NCBI GenBank assembly: GCA_004293675.1
Contig: READ01000036.1
Coordinates: 1 to 47,537, forward strand
DNA length: 47,537 nucleotides
DNA from: Betaproteobacteria bacterium
GTDB taxonomy: Bacteria > Pseudomonadota > Gammaproteobacteria > Burkholderiales > Casimicrobiaceae
Direction of reading: 5' to 3'
Under the pieces are notes generated by a model. It was not told the origin of the DNA. It worked only from the letters and a program-made list of their open reading frames with translations, and ran no database searches. Position numbers and translations under genes: made by a program. Positions 1-8,550 of this stretch are shown one piece after another; within the stretch, counting starts at the first letter, position 1, and every line of letters begins with the position of its first letter.

Positions 1-1
1 A

Positions 2-115
2 ATTGAAATTCAAATCGTGGACACCCATGAAACCCTTGAAACCCCAGTCGTTATTGGCTCGCAGGCCTTTGACTATCAAATAAACCGGACACTACTGAGA
101 AAAATTATGTTTTAA
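2..115 (+). CDS. possible 3' end of an unidentified gene cut by the window edge
   Basis: A reading frame is open from the left edge and closes with TAA after 37 codons (ending RKIMF). The stretch is visibly more AT-rich than the rest of the window. I do not recognise it, and a frame this short could be open by chance. Between it and the FecR-type gene at 254 I see nothing else. Confidence 0.2.
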   Translation: MEIQIVDTHETLETPVVIGSQAFDYQINRTLLRKIMF

Positions 116-253
116 AAGGGCATGCAGCGTATTGTTAGGATTGGTGCTGATGCTGGAAGCTCAAACGACGTTGCGTCCCAGAATTGCCAGCAGCTCGACG
201 TCGTCCGCTACAGATCACAAACGCAGCTGATCGGAAATACTTCGAATACTTGC

Positions 254-1633
254 TCAGGGCGCATTTATTGGCGGTGGTGGCGGCAAGCGTCGCCCAAATA
301 GCGATGCCTGAGCGAGCGCCGCTGGCGATAGCACGATTTGGCTGCCGGCTACGCCTTGCATTCGGCTGAACGCTGAAAAGGGTATTACAGACGCAGCAAA
401 CGCCGTACGTGAATAACGGTGAGGTTGCCCAACGGCGGTGGCTGCGGGCACCGCCTGAATCTGCCCCACGTCGCTGACGCTCGCGGCATTCAGCGCTCGC
501 ACATAAGCCATCTGCGTGCTGTAGGCTGGCCAATAGATCTCACCGGGTGCCAGTGGATACCAACCCACCACGGGTTCCGACGCCACCGAAGCGCTCCAAA
601 CGGCACCGGTTTGATTGCCAAAGAACCCCACTAAAGCTGGCGCATACACAGGCCGAGATTGCGCGCTGGCGGCGCTTGGGTGGCTAGGCACCCAACCCCA
701 ACGCCCGCCAGCAAACAACCAGCGCCCGTAGTGGAACGGCGCAAAGCCCCAAGGCGCGTCGTCGATCCAAGTCCAGCCCCACGGCGCAAGCCAGCGCCAA
801 CGGCCAAAGCGATACGGTGCCCAATCCGGCGGTAGCTTGTTCGGAAACCACACAGCACCGTAGCCAGCCTCATCGCGCCAATTGCCATGGCCGTCCAAGT
901 CCTCCGCGCCGGTCACTTCACGAGAAACATGCATCAGCGCGAGCGAGCTTTCTGTGCGCCGATCGCGCCCCTCGGCAAACGCAACAAAAGAGGCGTGGTG
1001 TTCGTCGGCGCTGGATGACAACTGAGTTGAGATGCCTCTGTCTACCTGAATCTGCTGGCCAGTATCGAGCGTGAGGTTTTGTTCGCGCAGCGCTACACGT
1101 GCCTGGCCCTCCAGTACCCAAACCCGCAGGTTCGCTCGATCAGTCACAAACCTGAAGAGATAAGCGCCGGGCTTCAACACCTGCACCGACACAGCCCCTG
1201 CCTTTAGCTGCACACTCTCGCCGGGCGCGAGCACACGCACCCTTAGCGAGAACAAGCCATTGATCATCTCAAGGTGCAATCTGGTGTCACTAATTTCGGT
1301 CCACACCACTTGCGATTCTTGCCCCAGGCGCAGGGCTGTACTGCCAATCCGCACTTCGGTGCGCCCCGGTATTTGCGTGGCCAGCGCACTGCCGGTGGTC
1401 ATGGGCATGTTCAACACAGCTTGCTCCCAAGCCGACATACGTTCGACACGCATTCGGACGTTGCTCGACGTCAGTGAAAGTTGACCCACGCGTGCCGACG
1501 GTGCAGGCGCATCTACCTCCAGCGCTACCGCCTCGCGAAGAAAAAACACACCTAACACGCACGCAACCAACATCAGGCGAGCCAACACGCCACGCCCATG
1601 TTTGCACCACATACTGTTGCAACGAGCAGTCAT
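254..1633 (-). CDS. FecR / DUF6600 domain secreted protein
   Basis: Protein of 459 aa. A hydrophobic stretch at residues 18-36 (LARLMLVACVLGVFF) looks like a signal peptide or anchor. A FecR-like region at about residues 75-205 follows (LRLGQESQVVWTEI, QLKAGAVSVQVLKPGAYLFR). Then comes a Trp/Tyr-rich DUF6600 block at about 250-325 with the repeated WxPYxFGRWxW / PWGFAPFHYGRW pattern, and a proline-rich C-terminus. The role is unknown; the family is exported and often lies beside regulators. Its ATG overlaps the TGA of the sensor kinase gene by four bases, so it is the third gene of a coupled response regulator-kinase-FecR operon. It may therefore be the kinase's accessory or output protein (inference). 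The fold assignment is fairly secure, the function is not. Confidence 0.8.
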   Translation of the reverse strand: MTARCNSMWCKHGRGVLARLMLVACVLGVFFLREAVALEVDAPAPSARVGQLSLTSSNVRMRVERMSAWEQAVLNMPMTTGSALATQIPGRTEVRIGSTALRLGQESQVVWTEISDTRLHLEMINGLFSLRVRVLAPGESVQLKAGAVSVQVLKPGAYLFRFVTDRANLRVWVLEGQARVALREQNLTLDTGQQIQVDRGISTQLSSSADEHHASFVAFAEGRDRRTESSLALMHVSREVTGAEDLDGHGNWRDEAGYGAVWFPNKLPPDWAPYRFGRWRWLAPWGWTWIDDAPWGFAPFHYGRWLFAGGRWGWVPSHPSAASAQSRPVYAPALVGFFGNQTGAVWSASVASEPVVGWYPLAPGEIYWPAYSTQMAYVRALNAASVSDVGQIQAVPAATAVGQPHRYSRTAFAASVIPFSAFSRMQGVAGSQIVLSPAALAQASLFGRRLPPPPPINAP

Positions 1634-3027
1634 GCTGTGTTCTGCCTTCGCGCCGCCGACTCAAAGGTCACTCGCACAAGTAAGCCCTTGCCGTCCGCAC
1701 CTTCTTTCAGCAGCAACCGCGCACCGTGGGCTTTCACGACATCGCTAACGATGGCCAACCCCAGCCCGCTGCCCCGGCCAAGGTTTTGTGCACCGCGTTG
1801 AAAGCGCTGGAGCACACGTTCGCGGTCTTCAGGGGCGATGCCGGGACCGTTGTCTTCTACTTCCAATCTCGTCACGCCACGTGTACTGTTAGTACGAACC
1901 GTAACTTGTGCGCCGGCGCCAGCATAGGTGAGCGCGTTGTGCAGTAAGTTGTCCAACATCTCTTGCAGCAAGAAAGCGTTACCGTTCACTGCTGCCGATT
2001 GCAGCTCAAAGCCAAGATCAATCTGGGCGGCCAGGGCGCGTGGCACCCATTCGTTAGCCGCCAGACTGGTGAGGTGTTTCAGATCAACTGCTTCTGTGGG
2101 GGTTGCGCTGCGAGCGATGGCATCACTGCGCGCCAGGCTGAGCAACTGCGATCCCAACCGTGCGGCGCGAGTCGCCGCAGCACTGATGCGATGCAAGGTC
2201 GCCGACAGTTCGGGTGGGTGCGGCTGCATGACGGCCAGTTCAGCCTCGGTCTGTAAGGTGGCCAGCGGTGTGCGCAGCTGGTGCGCGGCATCGGCCAAGA
2301 AAGCCTGCTGAGCCGCCGATCCTGCATCCACACGCTCGAACAATCTGTTTACCGCTCCCACCACCGTTATTGCTTCACGCGGCACCTCACTGGCCGCCAA
2401 GGGCCGCAGGTCTGCCAAAGATCGTGAGCCAAGCTGTCGGCTTAGGCGGTGCATCGGAAGCAGCCCCCGCGAAGTGGCCACCAGCGCTGCCACCACGAGT
2501 GCGGCGGTTAGCAGCAGAAGGCTTAGCGCGGTCCCAGCGAGCATGTCGTTGCGTAACGCCTCTCGGGCGCCCGTTGTCTGCGCCACGCGCACTTGGCACA
2601 CTGCGTCGCCGCAAACCACACCCAAGGCGGCCACGCGCACAGCTTGCTCAAAAACTCGGGCATCGTAGAAATGCCACTCCTGTGCCGCCAGGCTGATTGG
2701 GGGCTCTGCCAGCGGTGGGTCACCGGCCAGTAACTCTCGCTGCGGGCCCGTAACAACGTAAAAAACGGCATCGGTCTGGTTCGTGCGGATCGAACGTTCG
2801 GTCTGCGCGCTCATTTCAAACTGCAAACCCTGTGGGCTTGTACGTACGAAATTGCCAATTGAAATCACCGTCGCTCCGAGAGAGTGATCAAACGCCCGCA
2901 AGGCGGGTTTCAATGCCAACACGTATTGCAATCCCGCGGCGGCTGGTGCGATCAACAACAACGGCCACAGCAACCACAACAACAAGCTGCGGCGAAGACT
3001 GGGGCTGGCTCCTGAAGCCGCGCTCAC
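1630..3027 (-). CDS. sensor histidine kinase, TctE/QseC type
   Basis: Protein of 465 aa in the inner membrane. TM1 is near residues 15-35 (LLLWLLWPLLLIAPAAAGL). A periplasmic segment of about 120 residues follows, then TM2 near 165-190 (LSLLLLTAALVVAALVA) and HAMP. The HisKA H-box is ADAAHQLRTPLATLQTEAEL, with phospho-acceptor His. The ATPase has N-box NALTYAG, D/G box DNGPGIAPEDR and G2 box GSGLGLAIV. These are the standard elements of an active HPK1-class kinase of the TctE-like group. It starts with GTG inside the stop of the response regulator gene (GTGA) and its own stop overlaps the FecR-type gene. The ligand cannot be told from sequence. Tricarboxylate sensing is typical of TctE relatives, but no tctCBA transport genes are present here. 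Confidence 0.9.
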   Translation of the reverse strand: MSAASGASPSLRRSLLLWLLWPLLLIAPAAAGLQYVLALKPALRAFDHSLGATVISIGNFVRTSPQGLQFEMSAQTERSIRTNQTDAVFYVVTGPQRELLAGDPPLAEPPISLAAQEWHFYDARVFEQAVRVAALGVVCGDAVCQVRVAQTTGAREALRNDMLAGTALSLLLLTAALVVAALVATSRGLLPMHRLSRQLGSRSLADLRPLAASEVPREAITVVGAVNRLFERVDAGSAAQQAFLADAAHQLRTPLATLQTEAELAVMQPHPPELSATLHRISAAATRAARLGSQLLSLARSDAIARSATPTEAVDLKHLTSLAANEWVPRALAAQIDLGFELQSAAVNGNAFLLQEMLDNLLHNALTYAGAGAQVTVRTNSTRGVTRLEVEDNGPGIAPEDRERVLQRFQRGAQNLGRGSGLGLAIVSDVVKAHGARLLLKEGADGKGLLVRVTFESAARRQNTA

Positions 3028-3701
3028 GTGCCCCCTTCTACGGACTCCAGCAGGTAACCAAAACCGCGCACGGTGCGAATGCGCAAACCCGCTGGCTCCA
3101 ACTTAGCGCGCAAGCGCGACACATACACCTCAATGGCGTTTTCCGACAAGGCATCGTCCCAGCCCGTGATGGATTGCAATATCTGTTCTTTGGCCACCAC
3201 CTTGCCCACGCGACCTAACAAATACTCTAGCACCGACCATTCACGCGCCGACAACTCTAGCGCTTGTTCGCCCACAAACACGCGGCGCGCGGACAAATCC
3301 ATGCGCAAGTTACCCAGGGTCAAAGCATCGTCAGTGCGGGCCTGCGCGCGTCGCGTGAGTACACGCGCACGCGCCACCAACTCGGCGACCGCAAAAGGCT
3401 TGATCATGTAATCGTCAGCCCCCCCTTCGAGCCCACGCACGCGGTCTTCAACTGCATCACGCGCCGTCAACATCAACACGGGTGTGTTGCTACCCTTTGC
3501 GCGCATACGGCGCAGGGTCTCGAAACCGTCGATGCCGGCCAAGCCGATGTCAAGGACGACTAAGTCGTAGTGATCTTGTGTGACGGATTGAGGTACGGGT
3601 TCTCCGCGCGTGGACCAGTCCACCGTCCAGCCGTGCGACTGCAACGCACGCATCGTGCTATTTGCCAGCGCTGGATCGTCTTCAACAAGTAGTAATCGCA
3701 T
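3024..3701 (-). CDS. OmpR-family response regulator, TctD/QseB type
   Basis: Protein of 225 aa, the usual length. The receiver domain at about residues 1-115 has the acidic pair (LLVEDDPALA), the phospho-acceptor Asp in LVVLDIGLAG, and the Thr and Lys switch residues (LMLTARDAVEDR, MIKPFAVAEL). The winged-helix effector domain at about 125-220 includes LSAREWSVLEYLL and IEVYVSRLRAKL. It is the first gene of the three-gene operon and is coupled to its kinase by a GTGA overlap. The upstream intergenic DNA (3702-3997) is mostly repeat and hairpin. A TATACT box lies about nine bases before the ATG but I see no convincing -35, so I do not call a promoter. Confidence 0.92.
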   Translation of the reverse strand: MRLLLVEDDPALANSTMRALQSHGWTVDWSTRGEPVPQSVTQDHYDLVVLDIGLAGIDGFETLRRMRAKGSNTPVLMLTARDAVEDRVRGLEGGADDYMIKPFAVAELVARARVLTRRAQARTDDALTLGNLRMDLSARRVFVGEQALELSAREWSVLEYLLGRVGKVVAKEQILQSITGWDDALSENAIEVYVSRLRAKLEPAGLRIRTVRGFGYLLESVEGGT

Positions 3702-3824
3702 GCTTTCAGTATACGGGCTGCCGAAAGACCCGCTCTCGACACAATTTCTCTACAAAATTAACGGCAGAGTGTCAGGCGAAATACTGTAAAGCCTCTTCTT
3801 ATCGTTATTAGTCACAAGCCATCA

Positions 3825-3893
3825 CCGTTCGCCCTGAGCTTGTGAAGGGCCGGTGGCGTGCCTCCAAGGCAACGACCGGCTCAGCCCGAACGG
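3825..3893. repeat. family A palindromic element, CCCTGAG variant
   Basis: Inverted ends CCGTTCGCCCTGAGCTTGTG and CGGCTCAGCCCGAACGG enclose about 30 bases. This is the GGGCGAACGG-type version of the GTTCG...CGAAC element that recurs at 24.3-24.9 and 47.1-47.5 kb. It lies in the 296-base space between the DUF1501 gene and the two-component operon. Confidence 0.6.
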
Positions 3894-3937
3894 AGGATGG
3901 TGTCCCAAGTACTTAAACGAACTGTATTGAATCCTGA

Positions 3938-3977
3938 CCCAACTCAGCATGCATAGTAATTTTCACGCTGAGTTGGG
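3938..3977 (-). terminator. terminator-like hairpin after the DUF1501 gene
   Basis: A perfect 11-bp inverted repeat (CCCAACTCAGC at 3938-3948, GCTGAGTTGGG at 3967-3977) with an 18-base loop starts 21 bases past the DUF1501 stop. There is no T-run, so it may act as a transcript-end stabiliser rather than a classical intrinsic terminator. Confidence 0.4.
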
Positions 3978-3997
3978 CCAGGGTCCTGAACGTCGCC

Positions 3998-5566
3998 TCA
4001 ACTCTTCATGAAGCCCAGGTCGCGGTTGAAGTTCTTGAGGTTCGGGAACACACGGTCCACGTTATCGTCTGACACGCCGAACCATCGCCCCAGTGTGGCC
4101 CCCAGTTGATCAACGGAAGTGGTGGGTAACAACGCACCATTGCGCACCTGATCCGGACTGTCGAATTCGCCGCTCTGGTTTCTGGCCAACAATGTGGGAA
4201 AGCGGCCGTACAAGTCGCCGCCTTTCACCGCTCCGCCCATCACAAATTGGTGAGCGCCCCAACCGTGATCGGTTCCGTCTCCGTTACTGGTGAAGGTGCG
4301 GCCAAAGTCGCTGCCGGTAAATGTCGTCACATTGTCGTGTGCCTTGATATTGCCCAGCGCGCTGTCAAAATATTCCATGGCGTGCGCCACCCGCGCCATC
4401 AACTCGGTGTGCTGAGGGTTCTGGTTGCTGTGCGTGTCAAAGCCACCCAGACTCACGAAGAACACTTGGCGCCGCACGCCCGTTTTTTTTGCCATGCCTG
4501 CGTCAACGAGGCGTGCCACCATTTGCAATTGATGCGCGAGTGGGCTGAACACTCTTTGTCCATTGTCTGGGCTCAGGTACATAAGCTTGGGATCGGTGCT
4601 TGGGTTGTAGCCGCTGCCGGCGAGAGGTGGTGTACCAAAATCTGCTTCGCTAGCAAGACGCAGCCGATCACGCAAGATTCCCTCGGACGTGATCGAACGC
4701 TCGGTGATCTGAGCCAAGTATCTTTCGAGGTTGTGACCGCTCGGAGCGTTTTGGACGATGCTATCCAGTGCTTTGGCTACCTCGCTGGAACCATAGACTA
4801 GGCCGTTTTTGTCGGCACCGAGACGCAAAGCACCAGACGCACTGACTTGGTATTGGCGAACTTGCTCCCCGGACAACCACACCGCACCGCCAGCCGCAGA
4901 AATGGCCGTGAACACGGCTTGCTCATTACCGCCCGCGATCATGTCGGCCAGGCGTCCGCCCCAGCCCTGCGTGGCCCCTTCGGGCATCATGGTCTGCCAC
5001 ATGCTTTGCTGGTCGTTGTGCGAGAACAGGCGCGGTGGCAGCGGGTAAGAGGGCGTGTTGTATTGCGCCTTGTTGGTCGGGGCGACCAGCGGGCCGATGT
5101 TGGAGACGATAGCCAAGCGCTTGTCGATATCGAACATCGACTGCATGCGCGTCATCAGCGGGTGCAGTGCGTAGGTGCGGCCCGCGACTTGCGGATTGAG
5201 CGGCGAGATCGCACGTACTCCGCCCAGTTTCGCTGGCGAGCCTGGACTAGCGCCCCCGGTGGGCAGCGCGCCCGGCGGCATGAGCGCGAGTGACGAACGC
5301 ATCTTGGCGTAGGCGGCCCACGATACGCTATCAGTGGGTAGCACCATGTTGAAGGCGTCGTTGCCCCCAAACATGAAGAGGCACACAATAGCGCGGTAAT
5401 CGCTTGCCGTCTGTGCCGCGGCCGAACCAGCGGCAAGCAGGTTCAAAGCGAGCGGCGCGCCCGCGCCGGCCACTGCCGACAGCACGCTGGCCTGGCGCAT
5501 AAAGAGACGTCGCGACGCATTGTGGTGGATCGCGGGGGCGCTGATGATAATTTTGGATTGTGACAT
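3998..5566 (-). CDS. DUF1501 family Tat-exported protein
   Basis: Protein of 522 aa. The N-terminus has a twin-arginine signal (SRRLFMRQ followed by a hydrophobic Ala-rich stretch ending SAAAQTA), so periplasmic export by Tat is predicted. The body matches the DUF1501 family, a relative of sulfatase/alkaline-phosphatase-fold proteins: FMFGGNDAFNMVLPTD, FFVSLGGFDTHSNQ, TFTGSDFGRTFTSNGDGTDHGWGAHQFVMGG. The conserved Asp/His residues in the last motifs are the likely metal ligands (family knowledge). The gene starts 16 bases after the DUF1800 gene stops, with an AGGAG-like site upstream. The DUF1800-DUF1501 order is a recurrent pair in bacterial genomes, but no biochemical role is established. 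Confidence 0.9.
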   Translation of the reverse strand: MSQSKIIISAPAIHHNASRRLFMRQASVLSAVAGAGAPLALNLLAAGSAAAQTASDYRAIVCLFMFGGNDAFNMVLPTDSVSWAAYAKMRSSLALMPPGALPTGGASPGSPAKLGGVRAISPLNPQVAGRTYALHPLMTRMQSMFDIDKRLAIVSNIGPLVAPTNKAQYNTPSYPLPPRLFSHNDQQSMWQTMMPEGATQGWGGRLADMIAGGNEQAVFTAISAAGGAVWLSGEQVRQYQVSASGALRLGADKNGLVYGSSEVAKALDSIVQNAPSGHNLERYLAQITERSITSEGILRDRLRLASEADFGTPPLAGSGYNPSTDPKLMYLSPDNGQRVFSPLAHQLQMVARLVDAGMAKKTGVRRQVFFVSLGGFDTHSNQNPQHTELMARVAHAMEYFDSALGNIKAHDNVTTFTGSDFGRTFTSNGDGTDHGWGAHQFVMGGAVKGGDLYGRFPTLLARNQSGEFDSPDQVRNGALLPTTSVDQLGATLGRWFGVSDDNVDRVFPNLKNFNRDLGFMKS

Positions 5567-5582
5567 GGTCCTGGACTCCTAA

Positions 5583-7826
5583 TTATTTGATGACAATGAA
5601 CTCAGGGGCGGCCACTGTCAGTAAGATGGCTGCGTTGACCCGCTGGCGCATGGCTGCGTTGACCGCTGATGAAGTGCTGCTGCCGCTGGGAATGGCAATG
5701 TTTTTGACGGCATCGCTGATGAGTTTGCGGCGCTCGGCACTCATCGCGCCGTAGGTCAGACGTGTTGTCACCCGTTCCACCAACGCCTCAGCATTGGTGG
5801 CCAGAGCAAGCTCGGTTTTGTAGTCGCTCTGTATATCGCGCCGTGTCAGGCCATCCCCCGCAGGAAAGCCGACGCCTTGGCTAACGCTATCGCGCATGAA
5901 ATTGACGTAGCCGGCGACGCTGGTCTCGTTGACGATTTGCAATTCCGGTGCCACCAAATTGCTCGCGGCGCCACCTATGCCTGGGGCTACGTAGCCAGGC
6001 CGATAGAAATTGAATACCGAGGGCGAATGCAGCGGTGCCTGACCCAAGGCTGTGGCGGGGTTGCTGAAAATTTCTACTTCGAAATCGCCCGAGCGGCTGT
6101 CATGGCCAAAGGCTCGCATAAAGGCCGACAGGCGCAACACGGGCTCACGCACCTTGCCTGACGCGCTGCCTACCTCGCGAGCCTCCGGGTGTAAGAGTAC
6201 CGCCTTGAGCACCGCTTTGAAGTCACCTCGCACGCCCGAACCGTTGTTGTTGAACGCACTGGCCACCGCGCCCACATAAGCTGGGCTGGGGTTACTCGTA
6301 GTGAAACGCTGGATCAACTGGCGACCAATGAAAGGTCCGGTATTGGGATGCGTAGCGAGTCGATCGAGTGCGATGCGCAGACTGTCGACCGCGCTCGTTC
6401 CCGCCGGGATCGTGACACCGAGAAAGGATTTGGCTTCGACGCTGTGGTAGCTCGGATAGGCGACCATCGACCGCAGATCACGGTCAGCATACTCCCGCAG
6501 GCTGCCTTTATTGGATTCGCCACGCAGGAAACAGCCCTTGTCGGACATGACCGGGCACGCCCAACTCCAGCCGGTGAACACCTTTGCAAGCCCCGACACA
6601 TCGGCCGGGGTGTAGGTCTCGAGCACCGCGCCGTCACTGCCCACGATTGCACGGCCTTGTGGATCGAGCTGCACGAGCCCGATGCTGAACAGTTGCATCA
6701 CCTCGCGCGCATAGTTTTCGTCAGGCACGCGACCCGACGCCTCATCAGCTTTCTGGTTGGCGATGAAGGTCAAGTACATGCCCATCATGGGGTTGAGCGA
6801 CACGCTTTCTAGCAATTGGCGGTAGTTGCCGAAGCTGTGCGTGTTCAACATGTCGAGCCATGCGGCCACCGCGCGATCATAGTTGTCCACGTCGCCGTCT
6901 TCAAGCGAGATCACAAAGATCTGCGACAGTGCATAGGCCATGCGCAAACGCAGTTGATCGCGTCCTGTCAACGCGTTTTTCCAAAACGCTGATCCAACCT
7001 CTTTGTCGTTGCCGTCGCTCAGCGTGTTGAAGAAGCTCAGGTGCGTGCCGCTGCGTGGCGTCGCGAACTGTTCGTCAATCCAGGCGGAGTAGCCGATCGA
7101 CATCAGTCGGTCGATGTCACTGTCCACAGGTCCGAAGGTGGCTTGCGCCAGGAAGCGCGCGGCCTCGTTACGACTGGCGGGTTTGTCGGTCGCCACAGGC
7201 GGCGGTGGCGGCGGTGGCGGTGGCGGCGACGTGCCCGCAACCGTCAAGGTCAGTGTTACGGCGGTTCCCGCCTTGCCCGAACCGCTTTTGCCTGAATACG
7301 GTTTGGCAGTGATGACGTAAGTACCGACGGCTGGCGACCACGGGGTGTAGCCCGTGCCACCAGTACTCTTGTAGGTGTAGGGCGCAGTATTTTCCGTTCG
7401 AGTGCTGCTGCCATCGCTGAACACGACACTATCAACGTTTTTAGCATTGGCACGGACGTTGATCCGCGGCGTGTTGGTGGCCGAGACGGTGCCGCTGGTG
7501 ACGTTGCCGTTAGGTGCGAACGTGGCTATATCAGCGCCGGTGTCGGCGTTAAACACAGTGAAAGATGTTACCGTTTGCGCCGCGGCCCATATCGGTGACA
7601 GCCCCACTGCCACCGACAGCGCCGAGGCGCACCACGTTCTTTGGGTCGCTTTCCAACCTTGCATGAAAGAAATCCATTGTCTCGAGATGATTCGGCTTAG
7701 CGGTCGCACGAAATTCTGCTGCTCACTGCCCTCTGATTGCTCCGCTGGCTTGTAGGGCTTATCCAGCGCGCGCGCAGGTTCGATTTGACTAAGAACGCGT
7801 GAGCGATCTGCGGTTGTGACTGTCAT
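5583..7826 (-). CDS. DUF1800 family protein with N-terminal Ig-like domain
   Basis: Protein of 747 aa. The first 54 residues are polar, then a signal-like segment (FMQGWKATQRTWCASALSVA...AAAQT). Next come a beta-rich Ig-like domain at about 85-195 (VDSVVFSDGSSTRTENTAPY), a ten-proline linker at about 202-211, and the DUF1800 domain from about 215 (NEAARFLAQATFGP, NYAREVMQLFSIGLVQLD, FIGRQLIQRFTTSNPSPAYV, PLHSPSVFNFYRPGY). The annotated ATG has a good GGAG site eight bases upstream. The internal Met55 would place the signal peptide at the N-terminus but has a poor ribosome site, so the true start is uncertain. It is probably co-exported with and functionally linked to the DUF1501 protein next door (inference). 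Confidence 0.88.
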   Translation of the reverse strand: MTVTTADRSRVLSQIEPARALDKPYKPAEQSEGSEQQNFVRPLSRIISRQWISFMQGWKATQRTWCASALSVAVGLSPIWAAAQTVTSFTVFNADTGADIATFAPNGNVTSGTVSATNTPRINVRANAKNVDSVVFSDGSSTRTENTAPYTYKSTGGTGYTPWSPAVGTYVITAKPYSGKSGSGKAGTAVTLTLTVAGTSPPPPPPPPPPVATDKPASRNEAARFLAQATFGPVDSDIDRLMSIGYSAWIDEQFATPRSGTHLSFFNTLSDGNDKEVGSAFWKNALTGRDQLRLRMAYALSQIFVISLEDGDVDNYDRAVAAWLDMLNTHSFGNYRQLLESVSLNPMMGMYLTFIANQKADEASGRVPDENYAREVMQLFSIGLVQLDPQGRAIVGSDGAVLETYTPADVSGLAKVFTGWSWACPVMSDKGCFLRGESNKGSLREYADRDLRSMVAYPSYHSVEAKSFLGVTIPAGTSAVDSLRIALDRLATHPNTGPFIGRQLIQRFTTSNPSPAYVGAVASAFNNNGSGVRGDFKAVLKAVLLHPEAREVGSASGKVREPVLRLSAFMRAFGHDSRSGDFEVEIFSNPATALGQAPLHSPSVFNFYRPGYVAPGIGGAASNLVAPELQIVNETSVAGYVNFMRDSVSQGVGFPAGDGLTRRDIQSDYKTELALATNAEALVERVTTRLTYGAMSAERRKLISDAVKNIAIPSGSSTSSAVNAAMRQRVNAAILLTVAAPEFIVIK

Positions 7827-7918
7827 GATGGCTGCTCCATTGGATTCATCGAAATTGTGTGGCGGCTAGAGGAAAGAGCTCTGCATGTAGATCCTCAGGC
7901 TCTGCCACCGCGATGAGT

Positions 7919-7961
7919 ATCGTCAGCAGCTCTTGCAGCGGACTGAGAGGATGCTGACGAT
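7919..7961. other. inverted repeat in the 382-base gap before the GDT1 gene
   Basis: The gap 7827-8208 separates the divergently transcribed DUF1800 and GDT1 genes and holds no gene I can support. A perfect 10-bp inverted repeat (ATCGTCAGCA / TGCTGACGAT, 23-base loop) lies near its centre. UPF0016 genes are often preceded by a yybP-ykoY manganese riboswitch, but I could not recognise its conserved loops here. It could be a regulator site or an RNA hairpin. Confidence 0.3.
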
Positions 7962-8208
7962 GAGCTGACAACGACGTGTACGCGCCAATTTCGCCGGTAA
8001 TGCCAGCGGGTCGAAAGCCGTCATTCGTTCAGCGTAGGCCTCTTACGACAACGGGCTGGCGCAGACAACCTATCGGCGCATCAGCCAAAGCAGTGTGCAG
8101 CCCGCAATCAACTTTTCGCTTAGATTTCGTATCTCAAAGACATTGCGCAGAGCGAACGAATAGCATTGTGGGCATTCCCGTCAAACCATCGCGCAACGCC
8201 CACATCCC

Positions 8209-8490
8209 ATGGAAAAATCATTCATCGCCACTTTGCTCACCGTCGCAGCCTCAGTGTTTGTCGCTGAGATCGGCGACAAAACACAGCTCGCCACCATGCT
8301 TTTTGCGTCAGATGGCAAAGCTAATCTGTGGGCGGTGTTTTTGGGCTCATCGATTGCGCTGATCGCAGCGGCCGGGATTGGCGTGGTCGCGGGGTCGTTT
8401 GTGAGTCAATATGTATCGCCCCAGCTACTGAAAATCATCGCCGGGGTGGGATTCATCGCCATCGGCATTTGGACGCTAGCGGCTCGCTGA
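8209..8490 (+). CDS. half-size GDT1/TMEM165 (UPF0016) family cation transporter
   Basis: Protein of 93 aa with three hydrophobic segments (about residues 5-22, 38-62, 70-90). The family signature E-x-G-D-K-T appears once (VAEIGDKTQLATMLFA, residues about 18-33). UPF0016 proteins normally carry two such repeats in about 190 aa; this is a single-repeat form that would have to assemble as a dimer. The family exports Mn2+ (bacterial MneA type) or exchanges Ca2+/Mn2+ for H+ (family knowledge). It stands alone in the gap between the DUF1800 gene and dinB. The stop is followed at once by a REP-like element. Confidence 0.82.
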   Translation: MEKSFIATLLTVAASVFVAEIGDKTQLATMLFASDGKANLWAVFLGSSIALIAAAGIGVVAGSFVSQYVSPQLLKIIAGVGFIAIGIWTLAAR

Positions 8491-8494
8491 GCAG

Positions 8495-8518
8495 CGCGCT
8501 GAGCGAAGCGCTCCTACA
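8495..8518 (-). repeat. family C REP-like hairpin (TGTAGGAGCG type)
   Basis: Read on the minus strand, TGTAGGAGCGCTTCGCTCAG matches the copies at 18096-18118 and 30332-30354, with an internal GAGCGCTTCGCTC palindrome. It begins five bases after the GDT1 stop codon and ends before the DinB start. Confidence 0.6.
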
Positions 8519-8550
8519 ATCCAATGTATCGCCATCAACGAGCTCACCCC

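Noticed and set aside
7827-8208. yybP-ykoY manganese riboswitch before the GDT1 gene
   Set aside because: Expected for the family, but I could not find its conserved loop sequences; only an unrelated inverted repeat is visible.
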